The translations under genes and the position numbers were made by a program. This document shows, piece after piece, positions 49,826 through 61,547 of a stretch of DNA of 64,000 bases (position 1 is the first letter of the stretch; every line of letters begins with the position of its first letter). The stretch is from contig CALHOI010000013.1 in the NCBI GenBank assembly GCA_938035525.1, positions 1-64,000 on the forward strand. The letters run 5' to 3'. The DNA comes from an uncultured Granulosicoccaceae bacterium (lineage in GTDB: Bacteria; Pseudomonadota; Gammaproteobacteria; Granulosicoccales; Granulosicoccaceae). Below the pieces are notes generated by a model. The model was not told where the DNA came from, ran no database searches, and saw nothing but the letters and a program-made list of their open reading frames with translations.

Positions 49826-51186
49826 GTCAGTTACAAGAAGAAAGAGAAATCATACTCGGTAACGAAAACGTTGACTCATTCGATTTTGACGAGGTCCGTG
49901 AATTTGTTAAAGGGGCAGATGAGCAACTGTTTATCTCTCATCATTTCGACACCAAAGATAAAATGCTGGTACAACCTCGCGGCGGTTTTCCTACCTACGA
50001 AAAACAGTTTGCCTTGTATGAATTTTTTGTAGATGCCAACGTTGATGTATTGCCACTGACAATTGACTCTAATACGCGGCTTAATGACTACACCACCGCC
50101 AAAAAAATGCTGCGCCTAAGTGAAGCAAACGAAATCGATATGTTGAATGGGTACCCGTTGGTTAATCATGGGTATCGCAGTACCCGGAAAATGATGACCC
50201 ACTTTAACCACCCTGTGAGCTTGCGTCACGGCACGCCTGATGCGCGCCTGCTAATTGAAATCGCAATTGCTTCGGGTATTTTTGAAATTGAAGGTGGTCC
50301 CATAACCTACTTGTTGCCTTATTCAAAAAACTTTCCGTTAGACAAGGCTTTTTTGTACTGGAAGTACGTTGAGCGTGTTTGTGCCGATTACTCTACGCTT
50401 AATAAGCCGATTAACCGAGAATCATTTGGGCCGCTAACCGCGACTCTGGTGCCACCTTCTATCACGATTGTTATTCAGCTTCTAGAGATGCTGCTATCAC
50501 TGGAAGAGGGCGTCAAATCATTCTCCGTGTCGTTTGCGCAGCAAGGCTCTATGATTCAAGACATCGTCACAGGCAAAGTCACGCGAGCACTTGCCAAACA
50601 CTATGCGGCCCAAATCGGTTGTGAAGATGCGGCTATTCATCTTGTATACCATCAATGGATGGGGGCGTTCCCAACCAATCGCGATTCTGCCGATCAACTG
50701 ATTAACATGTCGACCGTGATTGCTTCCATGGTTGGCGCTGATAAAATCATCACAAAAACGCGGGAAGAGGCGGTAGGTATACCCACCAAAGAAGCAAACG
50801 CTCAAACCGTTGCCAATACTCAATACACGCTAAACATATTGGGTGGGCTGCCAGCTATTGTGGATGAGCAAGAAGAAGAAATCTTAACGGCCGAGGTGCA
50901 CGCCATTATGGAAGCTGTGTTTAACGACCCGGCTGATACGTTGTGGCGAAAAGTGTTTAACTCAATAAAGAGTGGTGTTATAGATGTGCCGTTTTCACCG
51001 CATATAATAAACCACAACGAAATGATCACTATTCGAGACGCTCAGAAGAATATTCGTATTATCAAGCGTGGCAATGTTCCCATACCCGATCGCTGTTTCG
51101 AATATGAAAAGTCATGTTGTGATCTAAACAAAGATACCACCAGCATAGTAAACGACATTATCCAAGATATTGGAATCATGCAGTGA
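49822..51186 (+). CDS. glmE-like: Glutamate (methylaspartate) mutase large catalytic subunit (GlmE/MutE/MamB-like)
   Basis: VQPRGGFPTYEKQ, LTIDSNTRLNDY, SLRHGTPDARLLIEIA, FEIEGGPITYLLPYSKNFPLDKAFLYWKY; ATGA overlap with the upstream gene. Confidence 0.9.
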   Translation: MSQLQEEREIILGNENVDSFDFDEVREFVKGADEQLFISHHFDTKDKMLVQPRGGFPTYEKQFALYEFFVDANVDVLPLTIDSNTRLNDYTTAKKMLRLSEANEIDMLNGYPLVNHGYRSTRKMMTHFNHPVSLRHGTPDARLLIEIAIASGIFEIEGGPITYLLPYSKNFPLDKAFLYWKYVERVCADYSTLNKPINRESFGPLTATLVPPSITIVIQLLEMLLSLEEGVKSFSVSFAQQGSMIQDIVTGKVTRALAKHYAAQIGCEDAAIHLVYHQWMGAFPTNRDSADQLINMSTVIASMVGADKIITKTREEAVGIPTKEANAQTVANTQYTLNILGGLPAIVDEQEEEILTAEVHAIMEAVFNDPADTLWRKVFNSIKSGVIDVPFSPHIINHNEMITIRDAQKNIRIIKRGNVPIPDRCFEYEKSCCDLNKDTTSIVNDIIQDIGIMQ

Positions 51187-52403
51187 GCGGCTCATCAGAA
51201 ACAAATTCAGCAAACGACAAGTTGCTTATTGATATTGGTAGTACCTACTTTAAAGTCAGTACCTCCGGTTCTATCGAGCAACATTTTCGAGATTTTAATA
51301 AGCGAATACTCGACGACTTGCTTCATAAAAGTGGCGAAACCGTACAGCGGTTTAATGCAAAGGATATACATATTTGCTCTTCTGCCAATGGCGGATTAAG
51401 TACTTTGATCATTGGGCTCACGCAGTCCTATTCTTTAAAATACGCCACTAACATCGCTTACAATTCAGGAATCAATGTTATTGATTCCTTGATATTTCAA
51501 AATATTGAAGACTACTCGATTCCAAGCGATCTGATAGACGTTGTCATTATCGTTGGTGGTATTGATTCCAACAGTGGCTTGTTTGATGACCGGCTCAACC
51601 AATATCTTGCCAAGCTGAACTACTCAAATGCTGTTTATGTTGGAAATGCTCAAGATGGAGCGAAAATGGCGTCTACAGTCAAGCGCTTGGTGGTTTTGCC
51701 TAATATTATTGATGATCGTTTGCACATAGTAGAAAAGCATTTAAAAGATTATCTGACCAATCTTTATCAGCAAGACATCGAAGGTAAGGAAGATATCAAG
51801 CACCTGTACGAGATCACCGATAATCAAATATTCTCAACCCCATTTGTTGTCAATAAATCTCTGCCGCTGATTAATGCATCTTTTTCTGTGACCGATCCTT
51901 TTATTCTGTTAGACATTGGTGGCGCGACAACAGATGTTCACTATTCCAAAGACTTGGTAACCGACAACATCGTTACCGAGCAGGGCCATGATCGTATTGT
52001 GTTTAAAAAGTTAGGGGTTTATAAATCCAGACAATCCCTGATTTTTACCGCTGAACAAAACGAATACGCCTATGAATTATTGATGCACTTAAAAGTGACG
52101 GAAAATATCTACGAAGAGCACAGCGATAAAGCCACTAAAATATTGATGCAACTGGCTATTTTTCTGGTGTTATGCAAAATGTCTCACTACAGGCCGGCTT
52201 ATGTCACTTTGAAGCTATTGGCAATGAATTCCATTGTGTTTACCGGCGGTATAACAAAGGTGCTCAATACTGAAGACGTAGAAGATGTTGTCGCCTTTTT
52301 CTATCGAAAAATTCTTAATTCCGATCATAAGCCGCGAACGGTATTGGATACAAATTACGACATCTGGACACTGGGTGCCAAGGACCATGCAATATGTCAA
52401 TAA
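51183..52403 (+). CDS. glmL-like: MutL/GlmL family protein (glutamate mutase-associated ASKHA-type protein)
   Basis: KLLIDIGSTYFKVSTSG, ICSSANGGLSTLIIGLT, VIIVGGIDSNSG, FILLDIGGATTDVHYSKD, VFTGGITKVL; GTGA overlap with glmE-like. Confidence 0.85.
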   Translation: MSGSSETNSANDKLLIDIGSTYFKVSTSGSIEQHFRDFNKRILDDLLHKSGETVQRFNAKDIHICSSANGGLSTLIIGLTQSYSLKYATNIAYNSGINVIDSLIFQNIEDYSIPSDLIDVVIIVGGIDSNSGLFDDRLNQYLAKLNYSNAVYVGNAQDGAKMASTVKRLVVLPNIIDDRLHIVEKHLKDYLTNLYQQDIEGKEDIKHLYEITDNQIFSTPFVVNKSLPLINASFSVTDPFILLDIGGATTDVHYSKDLVTDNIVTEQGHDRIVFKKLGVYKSRQSLIFTAEQNEYAYELLMHLKVTENIYEEHSDKATKILMQLAIFLVLCKMSHYRPAYVTLKLLAMNSIVFTGGITKVLNTEDVEDVVAFFYRKILNSDHKPRTVLDTNYDIWTLGAKDHAICQ

Positions 52404-53965
52404 ACTGTATTCGAACGCTACTTGAATCTGCCGCGCAGTCTCATCCCGATAAAGTTGCAATCAAGTTTGAAGAAAAGCAACTAACCTACTCAGAATTACT
52501 TTCGCGTGTTAATCAGGTTGCCTTATATCTTCAGGAGCTTGATTTCCCTAAAGGAACGCGTGTCGGGTTGTATGCCAAAAAGGATGTACCGCAAGTCATT
52601 GCTATTTTAGCTATTTTGTCCACTGACTATATATTGGTGCCACTGACTCGATTACTTAAAGCGGAGCAGGTACAGTACATTATCGATGATTGTGGTATTC
52701 AGTGTGTAATAACCGATAAGCTAAAGCTTGAAAGCATCGAAGAAATTGATTTTGATGGCCATATCGTTTCTATAGAAACGACCGGCAAAGATATTCCCTC
52801 TTTTGAAGAGATATTTAAGTACTACAACAAGCCTTATCATTGCGAAATCAATGGTCACGACAACGCCGTTATCACGTACTCGTTCGGTTTAACCGGAACG
52901 CCTAAAGGCATTGTTATTTCGCATCGTAACTTAATCGATTCTGCCCGTGTTGTTTCTGAATACCTTGATTTAAATGAAAATGACGTTATCTCTGGTTTGT
53001 TGTTGTTTAATTTGGACTATGGACTCAATCAGATTTTCTGCGCGTTGTTAAATAACGCAACGCTGGCATTGCACCGCTTTATTTTGCCTGGTGATTTTTT
53101 TAATCACCTTATAAATGATGAAGTCACCGTTCTGCCACTGATGCCGGTGAACATATCGCAGATATTTGACGAAGACTTATACGTGCCACCCAGTGTGGAA
53201 TTATTTGATAAGGTCCGAATCATTACATCCTCGGGTGGCAATGTGACGCAAAGAATGATCGAGGATTGTGCCAATACATTTCGACACTGCCAGTTTTACT
53301 CCATGCATGGACTTACCGAGGCATTTCGTTCTACCTATCTAGATCCATCACAAATCAGAATACGCCCCGATTCTATTGGTAAGGCCATCCCCGATGTGGA
53401 GCTTTATGTCATTGATGAAGACGGAAACGAGTGTGAGCCTCGCGCTGTGGGCGAACTGATTCACAGAGGTGGCTATATTTATCGAGGTTTCTGGAATGCT
53501 CCAAAAGAAACCTCAGAGCGATTTAAATCTGTTCAAATACTCAAAAATGTCCTCGATTTGCAAGGGCAACTTGTTGATGAGATTGTCGTTGCTACCGGGG
53601 ATTACGTGTACAAAGATGAGGAAGGCTACTTGTACTTTGTTTCTCGACGCGACGACATGATCAAAACCAGTGGTTTTAGGGTGTCACCTTATGAGGTGGA
53701 GTCTGTGGTTGAGAAAAATTTACCGCAGATACAACAGTGTGCTGTTTTTGGAATCGATAATCCAAAGATAGAGGAAGAGATCGTCATGGTGTATTCAGCA
53801 CCTGGGAAAATTTCAGAAAAAGAAATTACTTTCGAGCTTAAAAAACACCTTGCCTCCTATATGGTGCCAAGCCGAATTGTTTATCGTAAATCGCTACCCA
53901 TGGTACAGAGCGATCGGAACCAGATAAACAAGGACGAGCTAAAGCGCGAAATAATCGGTGACTAG
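52394..53965 (+). CDS. AMP-dependent acyl-CoA ligase/synthetase, resembling exosortase-associated ligases
   Basis: TYSFGLTGTPKGIVISHRNL (A3), SMHGLTEAFRSTYLDPSQIRIRPDSIGKAIPDVELYVIDEDGNECEPRAVGELIHRGGYIYRGFWNAPKETSERF, VATGDYVYKDEEGYLYFVSRRDDMIKTSGFRVSPYEVE. 10-nt overlap with the upstream gene. Confidence 0.88.
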   Translation: MSINCIRTLLESAAQSHPDKVAIKFEEKQLTYSELLSRVNQVALYLQELDFPKGTRVGLYAKKDVPQVIAILAILSTDYILVPLTRLLKAEQVQYIIDDCGIQCVITDKLKLESIEEIDFDGHIVSIETTGKDIPSFEEIFKYYNKPYHCEINGHDNAVITYSFGLTGTPKGIVISHRNLIDSARVVSEYLDLNENDVISGLLLFNLDYGLNQIFCALLNNATLALHRFILPGDFFNHLINDEVTVLPLMPVNISQIFDEDLYVPPSVELFDKVRIITSSGGNVTQRMIEDCANTFRHCQFYSMHGLTEAFRSTYLDPSQIRIRPDSIGKAIPDVELYVIDEDGNECEPRAVGELIHRGGYIYRGFWNAPKETSERFKSVQILKNVLDLQGQLVDEIVVATGDYVYKDEEGYLYFVSRRDDMIKTSGFRVSPYEVESVVEKNLPQIQQCAVFGIDNPKIEEEIVMVYSAPGKISEKEITFELKKHLASYMVPSRIVYRKSLPMVQSDRNQINKDELKREIIGD

Positions 53966-53995
53966 CTTACATAGCATCCGGTATTAGTCATGCTT

Positions 53996-54682
53996 TTATT
54001 TCTCCAGCACGTCTATCAGTACTTCATTCCTTCTAAACGGTGGTAGAGTCCATGGTGCGTTGTATCCAGCCCAGCGTGCTGGTGATGATTCGATTAATCC
54101 CTGCGATGCAATCCATTGACTCAGCGCTACCGAAAATTTATCTTTGTTTTTGTTGGTCGCTCTGCCACTGTAGCGAACGGTAGCAACGCGCTTGGCCGGT
54201 ATCTCTTCTAGGCTGACATCAGGGTCAGTTGGTTTAGGTGCATTATCCAAAGAATAGGTTTTGGGCAGTACAAAGGCATAACGCCAAGCATCAGCGTCTT
54301 TTTGTGCAATAACGGGAGCCGTCATCGCAATCTTTTCGCCGTTGTCATTGGCTTTAGCGCCAAGTTCAGCAAGCACGGGTGCCGTCATTGATATTTTTTC
54401 GCTGGCCTGATTCGCACCGGATATATAGCGGAATAAGCGCCTGAATGCTTTGTTGCCAGCTTCTTTAAAATCGGCTTCAACCAGAGTTTCTGCTATCACG
54501 TACGAATCGTATTCTCGAATTTCAAATTGCTTATCTTTTAAAACGAGCTTGTAAGGAGCTTCTTCAACTGATTCAACACCGAACACCGTGCACGCTGTGG
54601 ATAACAAACTGGTCACAACAAGGAGCAGCTGTTTTGCGGCGATTTGAAATCGTTTTGGTTGATTTGGAGTGCGCTTGAGCAT
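53996..54682 (-). CDS. SOUL family heme-binding protein
   Basis: VESVEEAPYKLVLKDKQFEIREYDSYVIAETLVEADFKEAGNKAFRRLFRYISGANQASEKISMTAPVLAE...RNEVLIDVLEK. Confidence 0.9.
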   Translation of the reverse strand: MLKRTPNQPKRFQIAAKQLLLVVTSLLSTACTVFGVESVEEAPYKLVLKDKQFEIREYDSYVIAETLVEADFKEAGNKAFRRLFRYISGANQASEKISMTAPVLAELGAKANDNGEKIAMTAPVIAQKDADAWRYAFVLPKTYSLDNAPKPTDPDVSLEEIPAKRVATVRYSGRATNKNKDKFSVALSQWIASQGLIESSPARWAGYNAPWTLPPFRRNEVLIDVLEK

Positions 54683-54859
54683 ATCTGAGTGTGGCCTTGC
54701 AGGTTGGAGATAGATAGTTGGTTAGTACGCCGGCGGGCCGTCATTGGATTAACTGTCTGTTCGCCTTGGCGTCAGTCCTGTCGTTGATGCGCTGAATAAT
54801 GCTCATCTTTTTCTTCTCCAATTCTTGACAGAGTACAGAATTGGACGTAGCATGCAGTT

Positions 54860-55306
54860 GTGAAGAAATCAAAGCCAATTCCAGAAGCATTGGATGTTGC
54901 TCAGGCGCTCAAAGCGGCGGGGCTGCAGGTAACCGCGCAACGATTGGCAGTGTATCAGGCCGTCGAGTCAAACCCGCACGCCATGGCAGACGAAATATCG
55001 CAAAAAGTCCGATCAGAGCTAGGCGTCATATCAAAACAGGCCGTTTACGATGCGCTTAATGCTATGTCAGAGCACGGTATTATCCGGCGAATCCAACCAG
55101 CTGGCTCAGCCGCCCGATACGAGCACCGAGTCGATAATCACCATCACTTGATATGTCGATTGTGTGAAAACCTGATTGACGTTGATTGTGCTGTGGGCAA
55201 AGCACCGTGTTTAAAAGCTGAGCACGATCATGGATTCGAAATTGACGAAGCGGAAGTCACCTATTGGGGAATCTGTCCGAGTTGTCAAAAAGACACTGTG
55301 TCCTAA
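54860..55306 (+). CDS. Fur/PerR-family transcriptional regulator
   Basis: GTG start; [30 protein letters not shown]...[21 protein letters not shown]...[25 protein letters not shown]...GICPSCQ. Confidence 0.9.
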   Translation: MKKSKPIPEALDVAQALKAAGLQVTAQRLAVYQAVESNPHAMADEISQKVRSELGVISKQAVYDALNAMSEHGIIRRIQPAGSAARYEHRVDNHHHLICRLCENLIDVDCAVGKAPCLKAEHDHGFEIDEAEVTYWGICPSCQKDTVS

Positions 55307-55395
55307 TAACGCATTCAGCGCTTTGTTTAAAACGGTAGCAGTAAAAACTGAAGTAAAAAAGAAGTGGAAAAAATCAGACGATATCAACCTGTAGG

Positions 55396-57632
<2,237 letters not shown>

Positions 57633-57660
57633 GTCGATAAAGCAGTGCTTTGGTAAGTAG

Positions 57661-57690
57661 AAAGCCGTCCATTAATGGGCGGCTTTTTTT
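57661..57690 (+). terminator. Rho-independent terminator downstream of katG
   Basis: AAGCCGtCC-attaat-GGgCGGCTT followed by TTTTT. Confidence 0.85.
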
Positions 57691-57849
57691 ATGCCGTTTA
57701 TCAACATTGCGAATAGGGGCAATGGGGTGCGTAAAGTCAATGAATCAAATGGACTTTATCAGCATCGGCTCCGCACTGGTTGTTTCCGGCACTGAAATCT
57801 GGCAGGCCAGTATATTTAGCGTTTTGTTTGTAGCTGGCATTTGTTGCGC

Positions 57850-60800
57850 TTAATTTGTGACTCTACCTAATTGCGCCTCGATAATATCGCCGTACAGGCT
57901 GTTGTCATCGCCTGCATAAACTAAACCTGACGCCAGTTTGCTGGCCAAAATAGCGTATTTCACTTTTTCTGGTAAGTTGGACTGAATACGGGGCGCAAAT
58001 TCTAACGACTCCCTGATTAACTTTGGCATATGCGCTAGCATGGCTTTTTGCTGCTTGGGCATTTTTATTTGTTCTGGATTTGATTCAAAATAGTTGAACA
58101 TGCGCTCGTAATGATTGTTTATTTCCTGACTTAACAAGCCAGAAATTTCTGTATAAGTTTGGCTGCCGTCTAATTCCCGGTATTTACGAATAACAGCCAA
58201 GGCTTCTGTTTCTGCCATTTGGTTAAGAATATCAATAACGTCATTGACGTATTCCGCTTTGTGTTCCAGAAATTCGTTATCAGAGAACACCAGATTTGCA
58301 ATAATTTCATAAGAGGACGAAATAACACCGCATTTATTAGCTGATGCGTCGCGCATAATAACCACATCTTTTTGTTGCAATAGGCTTCGAGCGGCTGGCG
58401 TTATAAATGAGTTTGCCCCTTCGACTATAATCTTTGCGCTTGGCACACCTTCATCATCAAAGAAACGATCAGCATTGTTCTCGTTAATGGTTTCGGGTCG
58501 ACCACCAGCGGGAATAAACAAATCAGTGTTGACAGTGAATATCTCATTGTTGAACATTTTATAAAACTTATCAGTGGAGACCCAGGTTTCCTCAAGGCCA
58601 GAATCTGTCATGGTGAGTTTTTTATAAACGTCACTGATACCTTCTTTTCGGGTTTGCATGCGATACAGTATGAAGCCACCTGGATGCAGCGCTTCTGGGT
58701 TGTAGCCTTCAATATCGTCTTGTAAAACAATTTGGGAGAGCGCTTTTTTATCCAGTCCATCTGGATCAAACAACGCACCGGTACCGTCGACTATCAATTT
58801 AATGGCTACTTTGGGGCAGCGCTCAAGTAGCAATCTCATGCCATTGCCTGCAACATCGCCGTTGGGCCCACCAGTGAACTTTACGCTGAATGCATCCTTG
58901 TGCATGTCAATGCCAAATGCCTTCATGGTGACTTCAGCGAACCGTATAACGCCAATAGAGGTTACGCCGTACTCCTTGTGGTTAATACCGATTTCCTTAC
59001 TCGACATAATGCCTTTGCCTAGCAAATAACCGCGCCTTTCTGCCAGCCTGGCCATGCGCTCTATCATGATGTTGTGCATGTTTTCGTCAGGACCCAGCTC
59101 TATGGGTTCTTCCTGTTGGTAATAGTCAACGACCCTTGGGTCTTTAGCGTGGCCATTTTCGCCAGTTACAAACAAATCAAGAAACGCGTTGGCAAAAGCA
59201 TGTTGCATCTTATAAAGATACTGGTCGCGTTGTTCTTTTGTGGTGCGAGGGTCAATATTGAGAATAGTAACCATCTTGGAACCACCTTCATAGATATCCT
59301 TATTTTTTAAGTGCTGCGTGTGGGCTAACACATAGTTTTCTTTAAACAATGTGCTGGCGTTGTTAGCGTAGTCATCGCTGCTTTGTGTAATAACGGTTCG
59401 CCACCCGCCACGTGCGATATCCGAAAAGCCAATATGGAAACCACTGCCACGCCGGCCAGAAAAGAATGTGATGCGAAAAGGCCGTTGTGCGGGTAGATCG
59501 TCGGTAAATTCGGGTCCAAGCTCTTCAAGGTACTGAGGATTTAGGCGAAAGCTCAATGCATGCTTCTCAATGACAAAGAAGTTACTTTTTAAACAGTGCT
59601 TGATAAAAGAGAGTGCGCAGCGAAAAACCACGCGTCTAAGATTGTCAATAACTCTTCGGCCCGAGTTGAAGTTTTCGATTAGCTCAGTGACTGCGGCCAG
59701 CTTGCTGGAGTAGTTGTGTTCTCTGTTTTCAAGACCAGGCTCAAAGCGAACATAAAACAGTGCGACCAGCTCCAGACTGATGTTGGGGTTGTTATGAAAA
59801 GCACGGGCAATGTTATCGCGATCAAACACCTCGGGAGCATTGTGCGCCAGATTGGTATGGCAAAAGCCGACAAGTGCCGCTATTAGCGTGGAATCCGGAC
59901 CACTCATAATGCCGCTTTTAATGAGGGTTGCATAACCTGGTGCTGTGGTGGACGTAATTTGGGTGCTATACAGCTCGCGTTTTAACTTGGTGTACAGCGG
60001 GGATGTTTCGTGCAGGTCTGACTTGTCCCGGGGTTTTACGTAAAAGGTAGCCAGAAAGTAGGGCGTTAATCCGTTGGTTACGCTTAAGTGGTAAGCACGC
60101 CTTACGCCGATATCTATTCGCTGAAATACTTCCAACACCTGTTGCAGAAAACCTGCATGGGGTGGATTGGTTACACCAAACGAAATTCGGGTCTCTTTGT
60201 ATTCAGTTGGCTCTACACTCAAGAAGATACCGCTGTTTATTTGAGTCGAAATATACGTCCGCATGACTCGCGCAACCCGTTCTGGTGGCGATGTTATTAC
60301 GTACTCCATATTGCTGGTGCCAAACACCGCCAGTACATCTTCAATGCGCTCATCGCTTATGTCTGGAAAGTCGTTTTTCACGTGAGTGATAATTTCATCA
60401 CGTCTGGCTACTGGGATAGTGGCAGGTTGGCTTTGTACATTTGATGGGTCTTGTGGAAGCTGAAAATCGCAGCGTAATACCTCCAGTGCAGACTGGCTAT
60501 TCGGGAGTGAATTAAACGACGTGGTAATTTCGGCGTAGCTCAGCGGTATGTCTGGCAGCTCGGCTATGGTTCTGTATATTGAGCCCAAAGACGACTTCTG
60601 CGCGATCATCATCCGATCATCTCTGTCAAGCAGAGTGACTTTTTCAAACGTGTCGAGTTTATCCAGACTCAGTGTCAGCAGGGTTAACGCTTCTATTTCG
60701 TTTTTATTCAGATTAAGGAAATAAGGGCTCATTTCCTTTTTTATCCATTCCAGGTTGACATCCGCCTGGGACCGGTACTGAATCAGGTTTGTTTGAATAC

Positions 60801-60906
60801 TGTCAGCTACGGTTTTTGTGGAGTTGGGCATTAAGTTATATCCTGAGCAATCTGCCATCGTTTGAGTGGCATTGGCGTGGCTTTGGTAGGGCTTGCGCGT
60901 TGTCAT
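57850..60906 (-). CDS. NAD-dependent glutamate dehydrogenase, large-subunit type (about 1018 aa)
   Basis: GFSDIARGGWRTVITQSSDDYANNASTLFKENYVLAHTQHLKNKDIYEGGSKMVTIL, KFTGGPNGDVAGNGMRLLLE, IVEGANSFITPAARSLLQQKDVVIMRDASANKCGVISSSYEI. Exact start uncertain. Confidence 0.85.
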   Translation of the reverse strand: MTTRKPYQSHANATQTMADCSGYNLMPNSTKTVADSIQTNLIQYRSQADVNLEWIKKEMSPYFLNLNKNEIEALTLLTLSLDKLDTFEKVTLLDRDDRMMIAQKSSLGSIYRTIAELPDIPLSYAEITTSFNSLPNSQSALEVLRCDFQLPQDPSNVQSQPATIPVARRDEIITHVKNDFPDISDERIEDVLAVFGTSNMEYVITSPPERVARVMRTYISTQINSGIFLSVEPTEYKETRISFGVTNPPHAGFLQQVLEVFQRIDIGVRRAYHLSVTNGLTPYFLATFYVKPRDKSDLHETSPLYTKLKRELYSTQITSTTAPGYATLIKSGIMSGPDSTLIAALVGFCHTNLAHNAPEVFDRDNIARAFHNNPNISLELVALFYVRFEPGLENREHNYSSKLAAVTELIENFNSGRRVIDNLRRVVFRCALSFIKHCLKSNFFVIEKHALSFRLNPQYLEELGPEFTDDLPAQRPFRITFFSGRRGSGFHIGFSDIARGGWRTVITQSSDDYANNASTLFKENYVLAHTQHLKNKDIYEGGSKMVTILNIDPRTTKEQRDQYLYKMQHAFANAFLDLFVTGENGHAKDPRVVDYYQQEEPIELGPDENMHNIMIERMARLAERRGYLLGKGIMSSKEIGINHKEYGVTSIGVIRFAEVTMKAFGIDMHKDAFSVKFTGGPNGDVAGNGMRLLLERCPKVAIKLIVDGTGALFDPDGLDKKALSQIVLQDDIEGYNPEALHPGGFILYRMQTRKEGISDVYKKLTMTDSGLEETWVSTDKFYKMFNNEIFTVNTDLFIPAGGRPETINENNADRFFDDEGVPSAKIIVEGANSFITPAARSLLQQKDVVIMRDASANKCGVISSSYEIIANLVFSDNEFLEHKAEYVNDVIDILNQMAETEALAVIRKYRELDGSQTYTEISGLLSQEINNHYERMFNYFESNPEQIKMPKQQKAMLAHMPKLIRESLEFAPRIQSNLPEKVKYAILASKLASGLVYAGDDNSLYGDIIEAQLGRVTN

Positions 60907-61353
60907 ATTACCTTAAGAAACTCAACATTGATGACAATTCCAGGATTAAAATCGATGTAGTTTTATTACTAATTTCAGACCAAGTAAGCGCTGGTATTTC
61001 GGACAATATTAATGTCTCTGTGTGCAGTTCTGATCTATGTATGCATTAACAGATCAGCTTATTTTTTTATGTAACTTAGCGGCTCGTGCTGTCACTGATT
61101 TCTTGCTGCGATTTTGCAGCCTGAGCAGGTGAGGCAATACCCAGTTGCGTAACCTCTGTCGCTACTTGACCCATTCGGTTTCTCTTTTTAGATTCGCTTT
61201 ATTGCATTGGAGGCTTGTAACCGGCTCAAGTCTGCACAAGCTGCTCGCCGGTAACACAATAATTCACATTCACTCCAGGTAGCAATTAAAGCGTCAAAAT
61301 TCGGTATAAACCGCCTTTTTCTGGCCCAAATCCGTGGTGATAGTCGTATCGCT

Positions 61354-61398
61354 GGCGTGTGGTTACAAGGTGGCGTGTGGTTACAAGGTGGCGTGTGG
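61354..61398 (+). repeat. 18-bp tandem repeat, about 2.5 copies
   Basis: ggcgtgtggttacaaggt / ggcgtgtggttacaaggt / ggcgtgtgg. Confidence 0.85.
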
Positions 61399-61547
61399 TG
61401 GCACAAATGTGGCATGCGCTACCGATACGTGCTAGCCCGGATTTTCTGACTTCACTTAGTTGAGGATTTTCTGGATGGTACTCACATTAACTATTATAGC
61501 CACGATCAGTTGTTGTATGGACCGTGTCTTCAAAGACGGACAACGCG

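Noticed and set aside
61188-61415. Minus-strand ORF with CNHTPPCNHTPPCNHTP-like repeats
   Set aside because: Created by the 18-bp tandem repeat at 61354; no RBS or recognisable domain.
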